52,083 nucleotides of DNA from an uncultured beta proteobacterium (GCA_903908065.1 CAIVQO010000054.1:1-52083), one strand, 5' to 3'. Counted from the stretch's first letter, positions 36,968 through 46,099 are shown. Notes: a model not told the origin generated them from the sequence alone. A program made the numbers and translations.

Positions 36968-37203
36968 GCACGATCACTGTCAAACGCCCACGCATCACCC
37001 AAGCAGATAAGGCCCGCGAGGAACCCGGGCTGACCCTTGCCTTGATGACCGAACAAGAGCTGAGCAGCCGCTGGCAGGTCAGCATCAAAACATTGCAGCG
37101 CTGGCGCGGTCAACAAGCGGGTCCGAAATTCATCAAGCTTGAAAACCGCGCTGTCCGTTACCGGCTGTCCGACATCGAGGCCTACGAGGCGCAGCGTGCC
37201 TGA
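36964..37203 (+). CDS. Small helix-turn-helix protein
   Basis: A 79-residue protein with a single domain of the same type as its upstream partner: LSSRWQVSIKTLQRWRGQQA followed by FIKLENRAVRYRLSDIEAYE. Size and shape fit an excisionase or AlpA-like activator of an integrated element. No integrase gene is present in the window, so the element may be a remnant or lie split from it. Confidence 0.78.
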   Translation: MSTITVKRPRITQADKAREEPGLTLALMTEQELSSRWQVSIKTLQRWRGQQAGPKFIKLENRAVRYRLSDIEAYEAQRA

Positions 37204-37463
37204 GCATTACCGCTCAAGAGGCGGCCATTCAAATCGTCAAGCTAAAAAATCCGCAACACATTGTCCCGATTCACTTTTTTGCATCTCAGGTGTCCTCTCT
37301 TGAGGAGTCGTGAGGAAAGAAAGGGAACTGAGAGCAACCAAAAGTAAAAAAGGTGCACCATACCTCCGACTTCGAACTCTCTCTCCAAACTCCCGGGTAA
37401 TGCCGCGCGTCAATGAGGAAGATTTCGGCTGAGCCTGATCTCCCGTATCCTGCCCAAATTCAC

Positions 37464-37694
37464 TCACTGAAGTTGCAGTCTTCCCTTCCCCAGCTCCACA
37501 CTCACATGCACGGTGCGATCGAGTTCCGCCAGTTCGGCCATCAACTCTACAGCCATCGCTTCGGCCTCCAGCAACCGCCCGTTCACCGTAACCCGTACCT
37601 GCATGGTCCCCGCCATCGGCCTCACGGATACCGCAACCAGCTCAGCCGCCAGTTGCTTGCGGAAGCACTCCGTCACAAAGCCTTCAAGGTTCAT
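37464..37694 (-). CDS. Small hypothetical protein
   Basis: A possible 76-residue protein (MNLEGFVTECFRKQLAAELV, then alternating strands VRPMAGTMQVRVTVNGRLL and a helix). No family is recognised. The ATG has only a distant AAGG site. The preceding 260 bases (37204-37463) hold nothing I can identify apart from a small CTCTTGAGGAG hairpin near 37300. Confidence 0.45.
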   Translation of the reverse strand: MNLEGFVTECFRKQLAAELVAVSVRPMAGTMQVRVTVNGRLLEAEAMAVELMAELAELDRTVHVSVELGKGRLQLQ

Positions 37695-37764
37695 TGTTCA
37701 TGGCCCTTCCCAAAAACCACCCCCCGGTTATTGTCGCGCACCGACCCCGCGAAACTGCACCCTG

Positions 37765-38130
37765 TCACCCTACCAGAAACTCCTCCCGCTTGCGCCCCTC
37801 AGCCTCTAGCGCCGCCAGCCACTTTGGCGGCTTGCCGCGGCCGGACCAAGCCTCATTGGTCTCGGCATTGCGGTATTTAGCGGCTACCGGCTTACGCGCC
37901 TTGACGGCCTTTGGCTTGCCACCCTTGATCGCTTTGACGGACTGCGCCGCTTTTGTCTTGCGCCCCTTGGTTGCCAGGGACTTTCCGCCCAAGTCCTCCA
38001 GTGTGATTCCATATACCGCCATTTTTGCCTTGATCTCGGAGATCGCCGAAGCAATCTCGGCCTTGCGCGCCTTCTCCGCCTGGCGCATCAGGTCTTCCGC
38101 CTTCTCTTTCAGTTCCTTGTAACTTGCCAT
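37765..38130 (-). CDS. H-NS-family nucleoid protein
   Basis: A 121-residue H-NS-like protein. An N-terminal coiled coil (KELKEKAEDLMRQAEKARKA) is followed by a Lys/Ala linker (TKGRKTKAAQSVKAIKGGKP). The DNA-binding core is AKYRNAETNEAWSGRGKPPK, with the SGRG-P loop where H-NS has QGRTP-type residues, as in betaproteobacterial Bv3F/HvrA relatives. The start at 38130 follows an AGCGAGCATGG context with GGAGGAAGC upstream. It stands exactly at the border of the AT-rich polysaccharide region, whose DNA such proteins usually silence. Confidence 0.9.
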   Translation of the reverse strand: MASYKELKEKAEDLMRQAEKARKAEIASAISEIKAKMAVYGITLEDLGGKSLATKGRKTKAAQSVKAIKGGKPKAVKARKPVAAKYRNAETNEAWSGRGKPPKWLAALEAEGRKREEFLVG

Positions 38131-38319
38131 GCTCGCTTCCTCCGTAAATTGGCTAAATACACATTTTTTGCAGCTCATGCTGCGATTCACTTGCGTAACA
38201 TAGCGACGACTTGGTCGTCGGTAAATCGGCCCTTTCGCATTGGCTCTTTCTTTCTCTTGAGGAGCCATCTTTCCAGAAATTCGTGGTTCAAAGAAGTCGG
38301 GCAGGTCACCCATATGTCA

Positions 38320-39396
38320 TCAGCCTCTCAAGATCAACTTCACGTAGTTCTCGGCAATTAGTTGTCTCGTGTATCTGGCGCGCGAAATTGGCCGAGCAAA
38401 AGTGTCGCTTGGATTATGACTCGAAATAATTGCGACTAACTCTTGCTCATTTGCGAAGAAGTTAATTTCATCGCCAGCCGTCTCTCTATTAAACGCGCAG
38501 TCCAACGCTGCAATCTCAGCATCGTAAAACAACATTTCCACAAGAGATGGATTAGTCCCACCTGCGCTGTGTCCGTGTAGGTAGAGCGTGCAGTCTTCGC
38601 GAAGTCTTGCAAGTTCGGATGTATCGTAAGTTGGTGGGAGAAGGTTGATTCCCTCGAATTGACTGTATTTATCAAATAGGTCGCGCCCGTATCGTGAAGC
38701 GGACCAATTACCAACAAACGAGTAACTGCCGCCCGCAACTTTTGCGAATGCACTCAGTAATATATGACAGTTGTTCTCAGGCTCAACACGACAAATTGTA
38801 AGCACCCTTACTTTGTCAGAAGGCGCTTTTCTTCTTAGACGCAATACATGATCGCCAGCGTATGCAATTGGCCACGCCGTATTCCTAGCGAGACCCACAA
38901 GAAAAGGACGTAGTGCTTCATTATCAATGATCACTGCGTGAGAGCAATACTGGGCTATCCGGTCAGACAAATACAAAAAGCAACTCTTACCCCAGGAATA
39001 CTTCTGTCTTCGCCACTCTACGCCATCGACATTGACGAATAGCCGCCTGTTCAATAGCCAGCACACTATACGAAAAAACGGAAAGAACAGTCCTCCAGAG
39101 ACACCTAAGACAATAACTACATCAACACGTCCAATGACTGAGAAGAAGGCACATAAATCGTGAAGAACTGAAAGTATGCCGTTTGCCGGTATCGCTATGA
39201 AGATTCGACGAATCCCATTCCAGAGTGGATCTCGATCTCTATATCGCGCGCGATCACAGGTGACGTACACTTTCCCAAAAAAAGTCGCGATAACTGGTCC
39301 GCATGACTCAAGAAAGCCCTCGAACCCTCCATAGACATTAGGGACTCCGGCAGAACCAATAAACGCTACTTTTAACCTGCTAGGGTCTGTTCTCAA
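38320..39396 (-). CDS. DUF1972-type glycosyltransferase, start altered by an IS
   Basis: A GT-B glycosyltransferase of about 355 residues (DUF1972/Cps2T-like). The typical first strand is KVAFIGSAGVPNVYGGFEGF; donor-side blocks are RVLTICRVEPENNCHILLSA and LHGHSAGGTNPSLVEMLFYD. These enzymes add rhamnose or similar sugars in surface glycans. The open frame begins with a TTG inside the IS5-type element (39394-39396) and has no ribosome site. In homologues the protein starts just before KVAFIG. The native start was probably near 39378 or was displaced by the insertion, so the gene may be poorly expressed. Confidence 0.8.
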   Translation of the reverse strand: MRTDPSRLKVAFIGSAGVPNVYGGFEGFLESCGPVIATFFGKVYVTCDRARYRDRDPLWNGIRRIFIAIPANGILSVLHDLCAFFSVIGRVDVVIVLGVSGGLFFPFFRIVCWLLNRRLFVNVDGVEWRRQKYSWGKSCFLYLSDRIAQYCSHAVIIDNEALRPFLVGLARNTAWPIAYAGDHVLRLRRKAPSDKVRVLTICRVEPENNCHILLSAFAKVAGGSYSFVGNWSASRYGRDLFDKYSQFEGINLLPPTYDTSELARLREDCTLYLHGHSAGGTNPSLVEMLFYDAEIAALDCAFNRETAGDEINFFANEQELVAIISSHNPSDTFARPISRARYTRQLIAENYVKLILRG

Positions 39397-39887
39397 TTAA
39401 GCCAGCCAGACGAAGACATATGCGAGATGAATGAACGACAAGAAGGATTTTGCGAGTTTGTCGTAGCGAGTGGCAATGCGTCTGAATTGCTTGATACGAC
39501 CGAAGAACCGTTCGATCAGATTGCGGCTTTCGTAGATATGCCGGTCGAACGAGCGAGGGTTGAGTCGGTTGGAGCGAGGCGGAAATACAGCCTGACTGCC
39601 CTGTGCCGTGATGGTCTCGATAAGAGCATCCGAGTCGTAGCCCTTGTCTGCCACGATGAATTCGGCAGGTTGATCCTTGATCAACGCCGCAGCCTGCTTG
39701 ATATCGGCGATCTGACCCGCGGAGAGGATGACCCGCAATGGATTGCCCAGGGCATCGACGGCGACATGCAGTTTGGTGGTCAATCCACCCCCGCGACCGA
39801 CCGATTGCCATGTCATTGACCGTAAACGATTTATTCTGCGCCACTTTCATTTGGCATATGGCTGTTTGCTCAATTAAGAATAGACCC
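39383..39887 (-). mobile_element. IS5-family element, internally deleted (505 bp)
   Basis: Terminal inverted repeats lie at 39383-39402 and 39868-39887. They begin GGGTCTGTTCTCAATTAAG and GGGTCTATTCTTAATTGAG, and 17 of 20 bases pair. TA flanks both ends (39381-39382, 39888-39889), the usual target of the IS427 subgroup. A full member is about 800-900 bp; here only the distal DDE part is left, so the element cannot move alone. It separates the Wzy-like gene from the last glycosyltransferase gene. Confidence 0.85.
39397..39816 (-). pseudogene. IS5-family transposase fragment (C-terminal part)
   Basis: The frame contains the second half of an IS5/IS427-type transposase: GGGLTTKLHVAVDALGNPLR, the second Asp region VADKGYDSDALIE, and the Glu signature RNLIERFFGRIKQFRRIATR ending FLSFIHLAYVFVWLA. 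The first DDE Asp and the whole N-terminal ORF are absent. The upstream in-IS sequence reads AIGRSRGW in another frame, where homologues have IGRSRGGL, so there is also a frameshift. (In IS427-type elements the two parts may be joined by programmed frameshifting.). Confidence 0.85.
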
Positions 39888-39961
39888 TAGTGTCAGTGAC
39901 GGCTACAGTCGAAGAGTACAAATCAAGACTAAGAAAGCAACGGAAAAAGTCTCCCAATCCC

Positions 39962-41059
39962 CTAAAGCACCCTCTCATGCTTGTGCACGAATATCCTACC
40001 CAAGAATGAGAAAACGTCCTTCGCACTAAAGGCTACCGACGAAGTGACAATACACATAAGGATCGGAATTAAAAAGCTTCCTGCGCCAAAATTTAGTAGG
40101 AGAAACGTCAAATGCAATACGTCAAACCATTTTCTTGTATATGCTAGATATAGACCAAGAATCCCGAAAAAACCTAAGTCGTACATTAGCGAAAATAAAA
40201 AGCCATTCGCCGTACTCACTCCACGAATGTCGAAGACTGGCGCAATAGCCTCATCCCCGGCGCCTAGGCCGTACCCAAACAATATTCGTAACCCGCTCAT
40301 CTCCTCAAGACCAATTAGCCCGATTAGGCGAACAAATCCAGAATTGTCGAAGAAAAAAGAATCACTACTCCAATAGACTTGGATAAAAAGAAAGAGACCA
40401 ATAGTGGCCGAAATTATCATGCATAAAATCGGTTTATTACGTGTCAGCAAAAATCCAAAGTAGGCCAACGCAAAATAACTCTGTGACATGATGGCTACGC
40501 CTCCCAATAGCCATCGTAATCGAACGCCCCGAACAAAAAACAATAAACCTACTGCGACCGCCCCAAGATAGGACGGCTCACTGAATAGCAATTTCAATCG
40601 TGGAAAAATTAGTTCATCTTTTGCCGACGACCAAAGTGAAATTTGATCTCCAAATAATTGAAATTCAAAGTCGAAAAATGCAGCTATTAACAGCAGGAGC
40701 AAGACTCCACTTAACAAGTTTTCTAACATGGCTGCATTTGAGTCAGTCGTTTTCTTAATTGACTCTAGGGAATCAAAGAAAATAAGTGCGCTCAGGATCA
40801 GAATTACCGTTTCTGGGCGTGAGCCGTTTAGTATCGCAATGGAGCAGAACAATAGCGCGCCCAGAACTCGCTGCCGCACATAGGTCAAATACGTACTTGG
40901 AGAAGCTAAATGAATAAGGCAAACGAGCGCGACGATGGGCAAAGAGAGTAGAATAAACCCCCGCCCTGTTTGTGCTTCAATTGTCAATCCGCTTAGCAGG
41001 CATGCCAACGCGACCAACAAAATCTTGAATTCTTGAAGCGTAAATCTCAACTGATGCAT
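39962..41059 (-). CDS. O-antigen polymerase-like membrane protein (Wzy-like)
   Basis: A 365-residue protein with about ten membrane helices. A large loop before the last helices carries SGLRILFGYGLGAGDEAIAP and GVSTANGFLFSLMYDLGFFG, the pattern of Wzy/WaaL-type polymerases where the loop holds the active site. It would polymerise repeat units in the periplasm. The AT-rich codon use matches its neighbours. The start ATG lies 83 bases inside the end of the upstream glycosyltransferase gene and has a GGAG site 10 bases before it. Confidence 0.8.
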   Translation of the reverse strand: MHQLRFTLQEFKILLVALACLLSGLTIEAQTGRGFILLSLPIVALVCLIHLASPSTYLTYVRQRVLGALLFCSIAILNGSRPETVILILSALIFFDSLESIKKTTDSNAAMLENLLSGVLLLLLIAAFFDFEFQLFGDQISLWSSAKDELIFPRLKLLFSEPSYLGAVAVGLLFFVRGVRLRWLLGGVAIMSQSYFALAYFGFLLTRNKPILCMIISATIGLFLFIQVYWSSDSFFFDNSGFVRLIGLIGLEEMSGLRILFGYGLGAGDEAIAPVFDIRGVSTANGFLFSLMYDLGFFGILGLYLAYTRKWFDVLHLTFLLLNFGAGSFLIPILMCIVTSSVAFSAKDVFSFLGRIFVHKHERVL

Positions 41060-42104
41060 TGTTTCTCAACTCCATGAGAAGATCGGCGTAGTCTCGTCGC
41101 GTAGATTCACACTTCAGAACGCCTTCATTTTGATCAAAACCTCCTAAGTATCGCCGACTAATGATAGGCCTGTTCGACACTATGGGCAGGGACCAATCGA
41201 TGTACTTGTAAAGCTTCGTTGGCGAACCAAGTTGGAGCCGATCATCATCGTACGTACTGTTTGAATAGTATATGACGCCTGCTTGAAACATTTCTTTTGG
41301 TAGCAAGTTCTCGTTCATCCACTTATGTGTCACGATTCGATCATCGCCATCGAGAAGCTCTTTTGATGCACCGTAGATGTGCAAGATGATTGATTTTGAT
41401 CGAAACCAAACGTGATTTGACAAAAATTCGTGAACTTCCGTTTCCGATTCAACACCTCCGTAGCCGAATAGCAAAACATTAATCGTCTGGTGCCCGCCAG
41501 CAATTTGATCCAATCTTGACTCAAATTTGCCGTATTCAAACATTCCAGAACTTGGAACTGGCCATGGACTGACCAGCTGCGGCAATTCAAGGTCTACTCG
41601 GTATGCAACGGTCAGGTAACCTTGGCACAAAATATCAGGAATAAACAAGTCGTTTAGTTCAACCAAATGAACCGCGCTTCCTAGACATTCTTCGCTACCC
41701 ATGAACCTCTGGTTTGCTCGTTGGTGAACGACTATTGGTGAAAGAAATAAACGTAACACGCGATATATAGCATCGAAAACCCGCCGCCTTAAGCACCGCA
41801 GAAGCACGTGGCATCTAATGCGAAATTTGTCTTGGTTGGTATCAATCACATTCGAGTGTATTCGATCTTCGTGGGTCTTTGGAATGGCAGATCCCGGAAT
41901 GACATTTAGACATACTGCGCCGCTCAACTTGTCAACTAGCGGCCATGAGAGCCTGCATAGACATATGACTCGGAATCCCAGTAACTGATAGACTTGGATA
42001 TTGCCGATTAGGTGCTCACGTCCGCCACTATTATCTTGGCCCCTAGAAGTAACAACCGGATAGTTAATTATTACCCATTCCGGAAATCGATCCTTCAAAC
42101 GCAT
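40977..42104 (-). CDS. Probable glycosyltransferase, GT-B type
   Basis: A 375-residue protein. It lacks the strong EX7E motif of GT4, but the late part has the shape of a GT-B donor domain: INVLLFGYGGVESETEVHEF, SIILHIYGASKELLDGDDRI, AGVIYYSNSTYDDDRLQLGS, PTKLYKYIDWSLPIVSNRPI. The N-terminal half has YPVVTSRGQDNSGGREHLIG. Its setting among glycosyltransferases supports the call. The 3' end overlaps the polymerase gene by 83 bases, unusually long. Confidence 0.6.
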   Translation of the reverse strand: MRLKDRFPEWVIINYPVVTSRGQDNSGGREHLIGNIQVYQLLGFRVICLCRLSWPLVDKLSGAVCLNVIPGSAIPKTHEDRIHSNVIDTNQDKFRIRCHVLLRCLRRRVFDAIYRVLRLFLSPIVVHQRANQRFMGSEECLGSAVHLVELNDLFIPDILCQGYLTVAYRVDLELPQLVSPWPVPSSGMFEYGKFESRLDQIAGGHQTINVLLFGYGGVESETEVHEFLSNHVWFRSKSIILHIYGASKELLDGDDRIVTHKWMNENLLPKEMFQAGVIYYSNSTYDDDRLQLGSPTKLYKYIDWSLPIVSNRPIISRRYLGGFDQNEGVLKCESTRRDYADLLMELRNNASVEIYASRIQDFVGRVGMPAKRIDN

Positions 42105-42134
42105 GGAATAATCGATTCGTTTAGCATTATATAT

Positions 42135-43397
42135 TCAGGTCCGACTTTTGCTCACGGCGTCATAAACCCGCTCCAACGCGCTAACTCTTATTTCCCATGA
42201 CTCTTGCTTGGCGATATTTCTCGTTCCCTCTCTTAAACTGATAAGCAATCCAGGATCGTTCACTATTTCATCTATTTTTGTCGCATAGGCGACCAACGTG
42301 TTAGCGTAAGACGACACCGGAACTAGGATGCCACCACCATTGATAAGCGTGTCTCTCATACCATCTCGATCTAACGAAAGTGTCGGTACCCCTGCTCCAA
42401 TTGCCTCCCAAAAAACTGTCGGACTGCCTTCAGCTATGCTAGCCATTACATGCAGATCGCAGAAGGCTAAAAATGATATTACCTCCTGCCTCGTCTTTGC
42501 CCCGCACCACTGAACGTTGTCCGCAATTCCCAATCGACTGGATAGTCTTCTTAGCTCCTTGACGATCTTCCCGTCGCCGACAATGTGCAACACCCAGCCG
42601 TCCCTATTTTCTACTAAAGCAAGAGCCTTTAGGATGAAATGGAGATTTTTTCTTGGCGAGATCTGCCCAATCCAGACTAGATGCAGCCTCTCGCCTTTAG
42701 TTGGGTGCGTAGATACATTTGCTGCTCCTCCAGAGAACGATGCGTTCTCTGGCATCAATTGCCCCGTCTTGTCAAGATAATGCTCAAAATTTGCCTGATT
42801 TTCGCTATTACTAAACAGCAGCACCGACGCTTTGTCCGCGGCCGCATGGACTCGCGTGCTCCATCTTAATTGAATGAAGTTGATCAGATTCTTTACAAGA
42901 AAGTAGATTCGATCACGAACTGGAAGACCCCGCAGAAGGACCGGACTAGCGAATGTAGCGCCACCAATTGGCCCCCAGACAAAGGGCTTGTCTAACTTCC
43001 ACAGATATCCTGGATCACGAAAACCGATTGGATTAAGTTGATGAACAATGTCTATTCTCTCCGTCGCAATGACCTGCCTTGCGCGCTCGTAGGCTTGCTT
43101 CTGCCACATTGGCAAAGCCAAATAAAAGACTGGACCGAACAACCCGATTTTGTTTAGCCAGTTGATGGCATTCGTTAATCTCGTTGGCCTAACGGGAATC
43201 AGTCGAATGTTGGGATTTGGATGTTTAACAAGATAAGCTTCAATTTCCGACGTATCCCCCATAAGACCGCCCGTGCAGCCACACAGGACATAGACAATGT
43301 TGGTCTTGGCCAGATTCGATGCGAAGTTCCAGCCAACACCAAATTCCGACCCCTTGGTCGGCGAGATCGCATACGCTGATAATAAGATCGATTTCAT
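42135..43397 (-). CDS. Glycosyltransferase family 4
   Basis: A 420-residue GT4 enzyme. The acceptor side starts SAYAISPTKGSEFGVGWNFA. The donor side has LHLVWIGQISPRKNLHFILK, VGDGKIVKELRRLSSRLGIA and the catalytic EX7E block EGSPTVFWEAIGAGVPTLSL. The first gene after it begins 30 bases downstream; the preceding one overlaps by 4 bases. The sugar is not predictable. Confidence 0.88.
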   Translation of the reverse strand: MKSILLSAYAISPTKGSEFGVGWNFASNLAKTNIVYVLCGCTGGLMGDTSEIEAYLVKHPNPNIRLIPVRPTRLTNAINWLNKIGLFGPVFYLALPMWQKQAYERARQVIATERIDIVHQLNPIGFRDPGYLWKLDKPFVWGPIGGATFASPVLLRGLPVRDRIYFLVKNLINFIQLRWSTRVHAAADKASVLLFSNSENQANFEHYLDKTGQLMPENASFSGGAANVSTHPTKGERLHLVWIGQISPRKNLHFILKALALVENRDGWVLHIVGDGKIVKELRRLSSRLGIADNVQWCGAKTRQEVISFLAFCDLHVMASIAEGSPTVFWEAIGAGVPTLSLDRDGMRDTLINGGGILVPVSSYANTLVAYATKIDEIVNDPGLLISLREGTRNIAKQESWEIRVSALERVYDAVSKSRT

Positions 43398-44416
43398 GAA
43401 GACTTAACGATTAGATCATGCCATCGCGCCACAAAATTCTCAGTACTTGAGATTTCGAGAGCCCTTCGTCTAACATTTGCCCGGAGTACCGATAGGCTTT
43501 CCCGAGCCGATCCGAGTGAAAGAATTGTGGCCAGAATGGCGCTAGGTTCCCGGTCCTTTAGAAATAATTTATCGTCAAATTCGTGCCAGACCTCGCGGTA
43601 GGCGAATTGATCCGTAAATAACGGAACGCACTCACAGGCGGCCGCCTCGCAGCCAACAAGTCCAAATGTTTCGCGCCAGGAATTATTGTCAGTCAAGACC
43701 AACACGAAGTGATATTGGCTATATATTTCTGGTCCAAGACGAGTTTTACCTAGTGCATATTGCTTCAGCTTTTCGGACTTAGTGGAGTGGAAGATGAGAT
43801 TCGTTAGCTCCCTTGTGGCCGCAAGCTTTACTATTTCTTCAAAGAGAGTACCGCCCTTGCAGTACCTTCCGTCATCAACAAACAGTATGTACAGCGCGAC
43901 CGAGTTGGATCCAACTCGTTGGATAGCAGTATCCTTATAGCTTGCCGATATTGAGTTGGGTACTATCACCCATTTCCAGATCGGTATCTTCAAGGAGTCA
44001 TAGGCCTTTTGGGATGGCGTGACCACTACTTCTGCGAAAGCAATTGAGATTGGAATAGAGCATAAATACAGGGCATTTTTGGCAGAGCTTTCATGAAGCA
44101 CACAGATAACTTGTTTCCCTAGACATCGCGATAGGACGGCAAAAAGAAATGTCAAAGAAGTGTTACACACCACTATCTCTGCTCTTAGCAAAGCGGCAAT
44201 GAAGCGTATATTTGTTGCCAGTAGCAGCGTGCCGATAAAATAACCGAAAACACTTTGGGAGCGCACCCCCGACGCTTTGGCAACGTAACTACGCTGTAGC
44301 TCTTCACGAATGCAGTAGATAGGCGCTGCCAGGGCCATTGCGATATCTCTTGCAATGGTTGGCGCTCCCGAAATGTTGTTAACATTGTCAACGATGATTA
44401 CATTCTTTCCTTTCAT
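43394..44416 (-). CDS. Glycosyltransferase, GT4-like
   Basis: A 340-residue protein. The N terminus has NVNNISGAPTIARDIAMALA; the acceptor domain ends near VIVPNSISASYKD. The donor domain has ALYILFVDDGRYCKGGTLFE and a modified nucleotide-sugar block RETFGLVGCEAAACECVPLF that aligns with the EX7E motif. It overlaps both neighbours by 4 bases. It lies in the middle of the operon-like run. Confidence 0.75.
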   Translation of the reverse strand: MKGKNVIIVDNVNNISGAPTIARDIAMALAAPIYCIREELQRSYVAKASGVRSQSVFGYFIGTLLLATNIRFIAALLRAEIVVCNTSLTFLFAVLSRCLGKQVICVLHESSAKNALYLCSIPISIAFAEVVVTPSQKAYDSLKIPIWKWVIVPNSISASYKDTAIQRVGSNSVALYILFVDDGRYCKGGTLFEEIVKLAATRELTNLIFHSTKSEKLKQYALGKTRLGPEIYSQYHFVLVLTDNNSWRETFGLVGCEAAACECVPLFTDQFAYREVWHEFDDKLFLKDREPSAILATILSLGSARESLSVLRANVRRRALEISSTENFVARWHDLIVKSS

Positions 44417-45063
44417 GCCTTTAGTATCCGCTTGGTGACGGCTGGAACTCCAGCAACCAGCACGTCCGAGCCAAACTCGCCGCGGACAACAGCAGCCGCA
44501 GCAACAATCACCCTGTCAGCGATCGAGCTGCCATCTAGAATGGTGGCCTTTGCTCCAATCCAATTATCGTTTCCAATTCGTATTCCTAGACTCGATGTTC
44601 GAGTCTCCTCTTTTTCCCCATTGGGTAAATGATTTTGTGGATGCATCGATACATATTGGCCGATCGCGTTATGAGATCCGATGACGACACGCGCCGCTCC
44701 TCCCACGAAGCAATATTCCGCCAGCGTGCTACCGTCGCCAATAATGATTCCCACTCCAGGCAAGTACGGTACGGAAGGAACTCTCACTACCGAAAACTTT
44801 CCTACTTTGCAGAACGATCCTATCTGGATTCCCTCCGAACCGAACCCATCCAATTCGACGTAATCTTCAATTCTGGAAAATTTCCCAATACTTACCCGCT
44901 TGCGTGCTCGGATAACGACGGATCGTCCGAGAAAAACAAGCCAGTAACCTCTCAGCACGCCGCGACATAACTGCAATGCGCTGCGAAAGAAGAAGAACAA
45001 TGAGTCGACTACGCCACGCTGCGCTGCATAAGTGCTTATTCGGGCGAGTAACTTACTCAGCAT
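44413..45063 (-). CDS. Hexapeptide (left-handed beta-helix) acyltransferase
   Basis: A 216-residue acyltransferase of the maltose/virginiamycin-acetyltransferase group. Hexapeptide repeats are visible (VSIGKFSRIEDYVELDGFG, GIIIGDGSTLAEYCFVGGAA, IRIGNDNWIGAKATILDG). The catalytic His loop is YVSMHPQNHLPN and the C-terminal VVAAAAVVRGEF and VAGVPAVTKRIL are typical. An N-terminal hydrophobic stretch (DSLFFFFRSALQLCRGVLRG) may associate it with the membrane. It probably O-acetylates the polysaccharide. Confidence 0.88.
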   Translation of the reverse strand: MLSKLLARISTYAAQRGVVDSLFFFFRSALQLCRGVLRGYWLVFLGRSVVIRARKRVSIGKFSRIEDYVELDGFGSEGIQIGSFCKVGKFSVVRVPSVPYLPGVGIIIGDGSTLAEYCFVGGAARVVIGSHNAIGQYVSMHPQNHLPNGEKEETRTSSLGIRIGNDNWIGAKATILDGSSIADRVIVAAAAVVRGEFGSDVLVAGVPAVTKRILKA

Positions 45064-46099
45064 AGATTAGCTCCTGCCACAGTTTCTCGAATCGCTCTCG
45101 GTTATATTTTAGATTTATGTAATTGACATCATCCGCCATCTGAGATTTGATCGCCTCATCGAGAATGAATCCATCAATCTTTCTAGCTATCTCGTCTACG
45201 GTACACGCAGGAACCGGCGTACGCTTTGGGCTGATTAGTTCAGAAAGACTAGATACCTCGGATGTGAGGGATCCGACCCCGAATTGAGCGGCTTCAACTA
45301 CTGGAAATCCAAACCCCTCCGAAAGACTAAATAGCACTAATGCTTCTGCATTTCTCATCAACCCTGCTAGTTCACGGTCGGAAACCCCTCGCATGATAAC
45401 GATGTGTGGTGAACTGTAGTCGACCGACGACTCGAAATTGCCAACGATTAGGAGTCGAAAACCAGCACTCGGCGCCTTGCTCTTGACAAACCCCTCTACA
45501 GTGGCCGAGATATTCTTCCTCGGATGCGCATTTGACAACAACAGGAAATATCGACCCCTATCCTCGGACCGCCTCTCATTTCCCATCTCGCTCTCATACC
45601 GAAGTTCCGCGTAAGGTGATATCACGCTAACGCGATTGGCAGCAATACCAAAGTGGTCGCACAGACTCCGTTTGACATATTGCGACGGCACCACGATCCT
45701 CTGGTCGCTGTGCCGCAAAATCCAAAGATTTAAGTGAAAATACAGACGTTCCAGCCGCGAATAGAATTCCTGATATTCGACGAAAGCCAGATCGTGCACC
45801 ACCACGATGTACTTGGATGACCAAAAGGCGGCTGGTGCTGAAAAGGCGGGCGAGATGTGAAGCATTGTTTGTCCGATGATTCTAAGTACTGGCGGAAGCA
45901 GTAACTCGGCCGAGAATATGGCAAGAAATCTCAGGTACTGATATAGCTTTCCGCCTTGGGCATACAATCTATCCGGCGGTCTGATCGGAACAATCTGGAT
46001 ATCTTGATCGGCGAGACCAACTACGATTTGGTGGGTATAGCGGCCAAGGCCCGACAATCTCTCCCGTTTCAAATAATGTGCGTTAACTGAGATGCGCAT
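45053..46099 (-). CDS. Glycosyltransferase family 4 (mannosyltransferase-like)
   Basis: A 348-residue GT4 enzyme: NAHYLKRERLSGLGRYTHQI at the start, VVVHDLAFVEYQEFYSRLER in the acceptor domain, RYFLLLSNAHPRKNISATVE at the donor domain start, and the EX7E block SEGFGFPVVEAAQFGVGSLT. The overall layout resembles WbaZ/WbdB mannosyltransferases, but sugar specificity is a guess. It overlaps the upstream gene by 17 and the downstream gene by 11 bases. Confidence 0.86.
   Translation of the reverse strand: MRISVNAHYLKRERLSGLGRYTHQIVVGLADQDIQIVPIRPPDRLYAQGGKLYQYLRFLAIFSAELLLPPVLRIIGQTMLHISPAFSAPAAFWSSKYIVVVHDLAFVEYQEFYSRLERLYFHLNLWILRHSDQRIVVPSQYVKRSLCDHFGIAANRVSVISPYAELRYESEMGNERRSEDRGRYFLLLSNAHPRKNISATVEGFVKSKAPSAGFRLLIVGNFESSVDYSSPHIVIMRGVSDRELAGLMRNAEALVLFSLSEGFGFPVVEAAQFGVGSLTSEVSSLSELISPKRTPVPACTVDEIARKIDGFILDEAIKSQMADDVNYINLKYNRERFEKLWQELIYAE

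Noticed and set aside
37290-38265. TCTCTTGAGGAG present near 37300 and near 38255
   Set aside because: Only 12 identical bases with unrelated flanks; too short to claim a direct repeat.
35398-38400. Possible attachment site made by a repeat of the tRNA-Thr 3' end
   Set aside because: No second copy of the T-arm and acceptor sequence was found by eye within the window.
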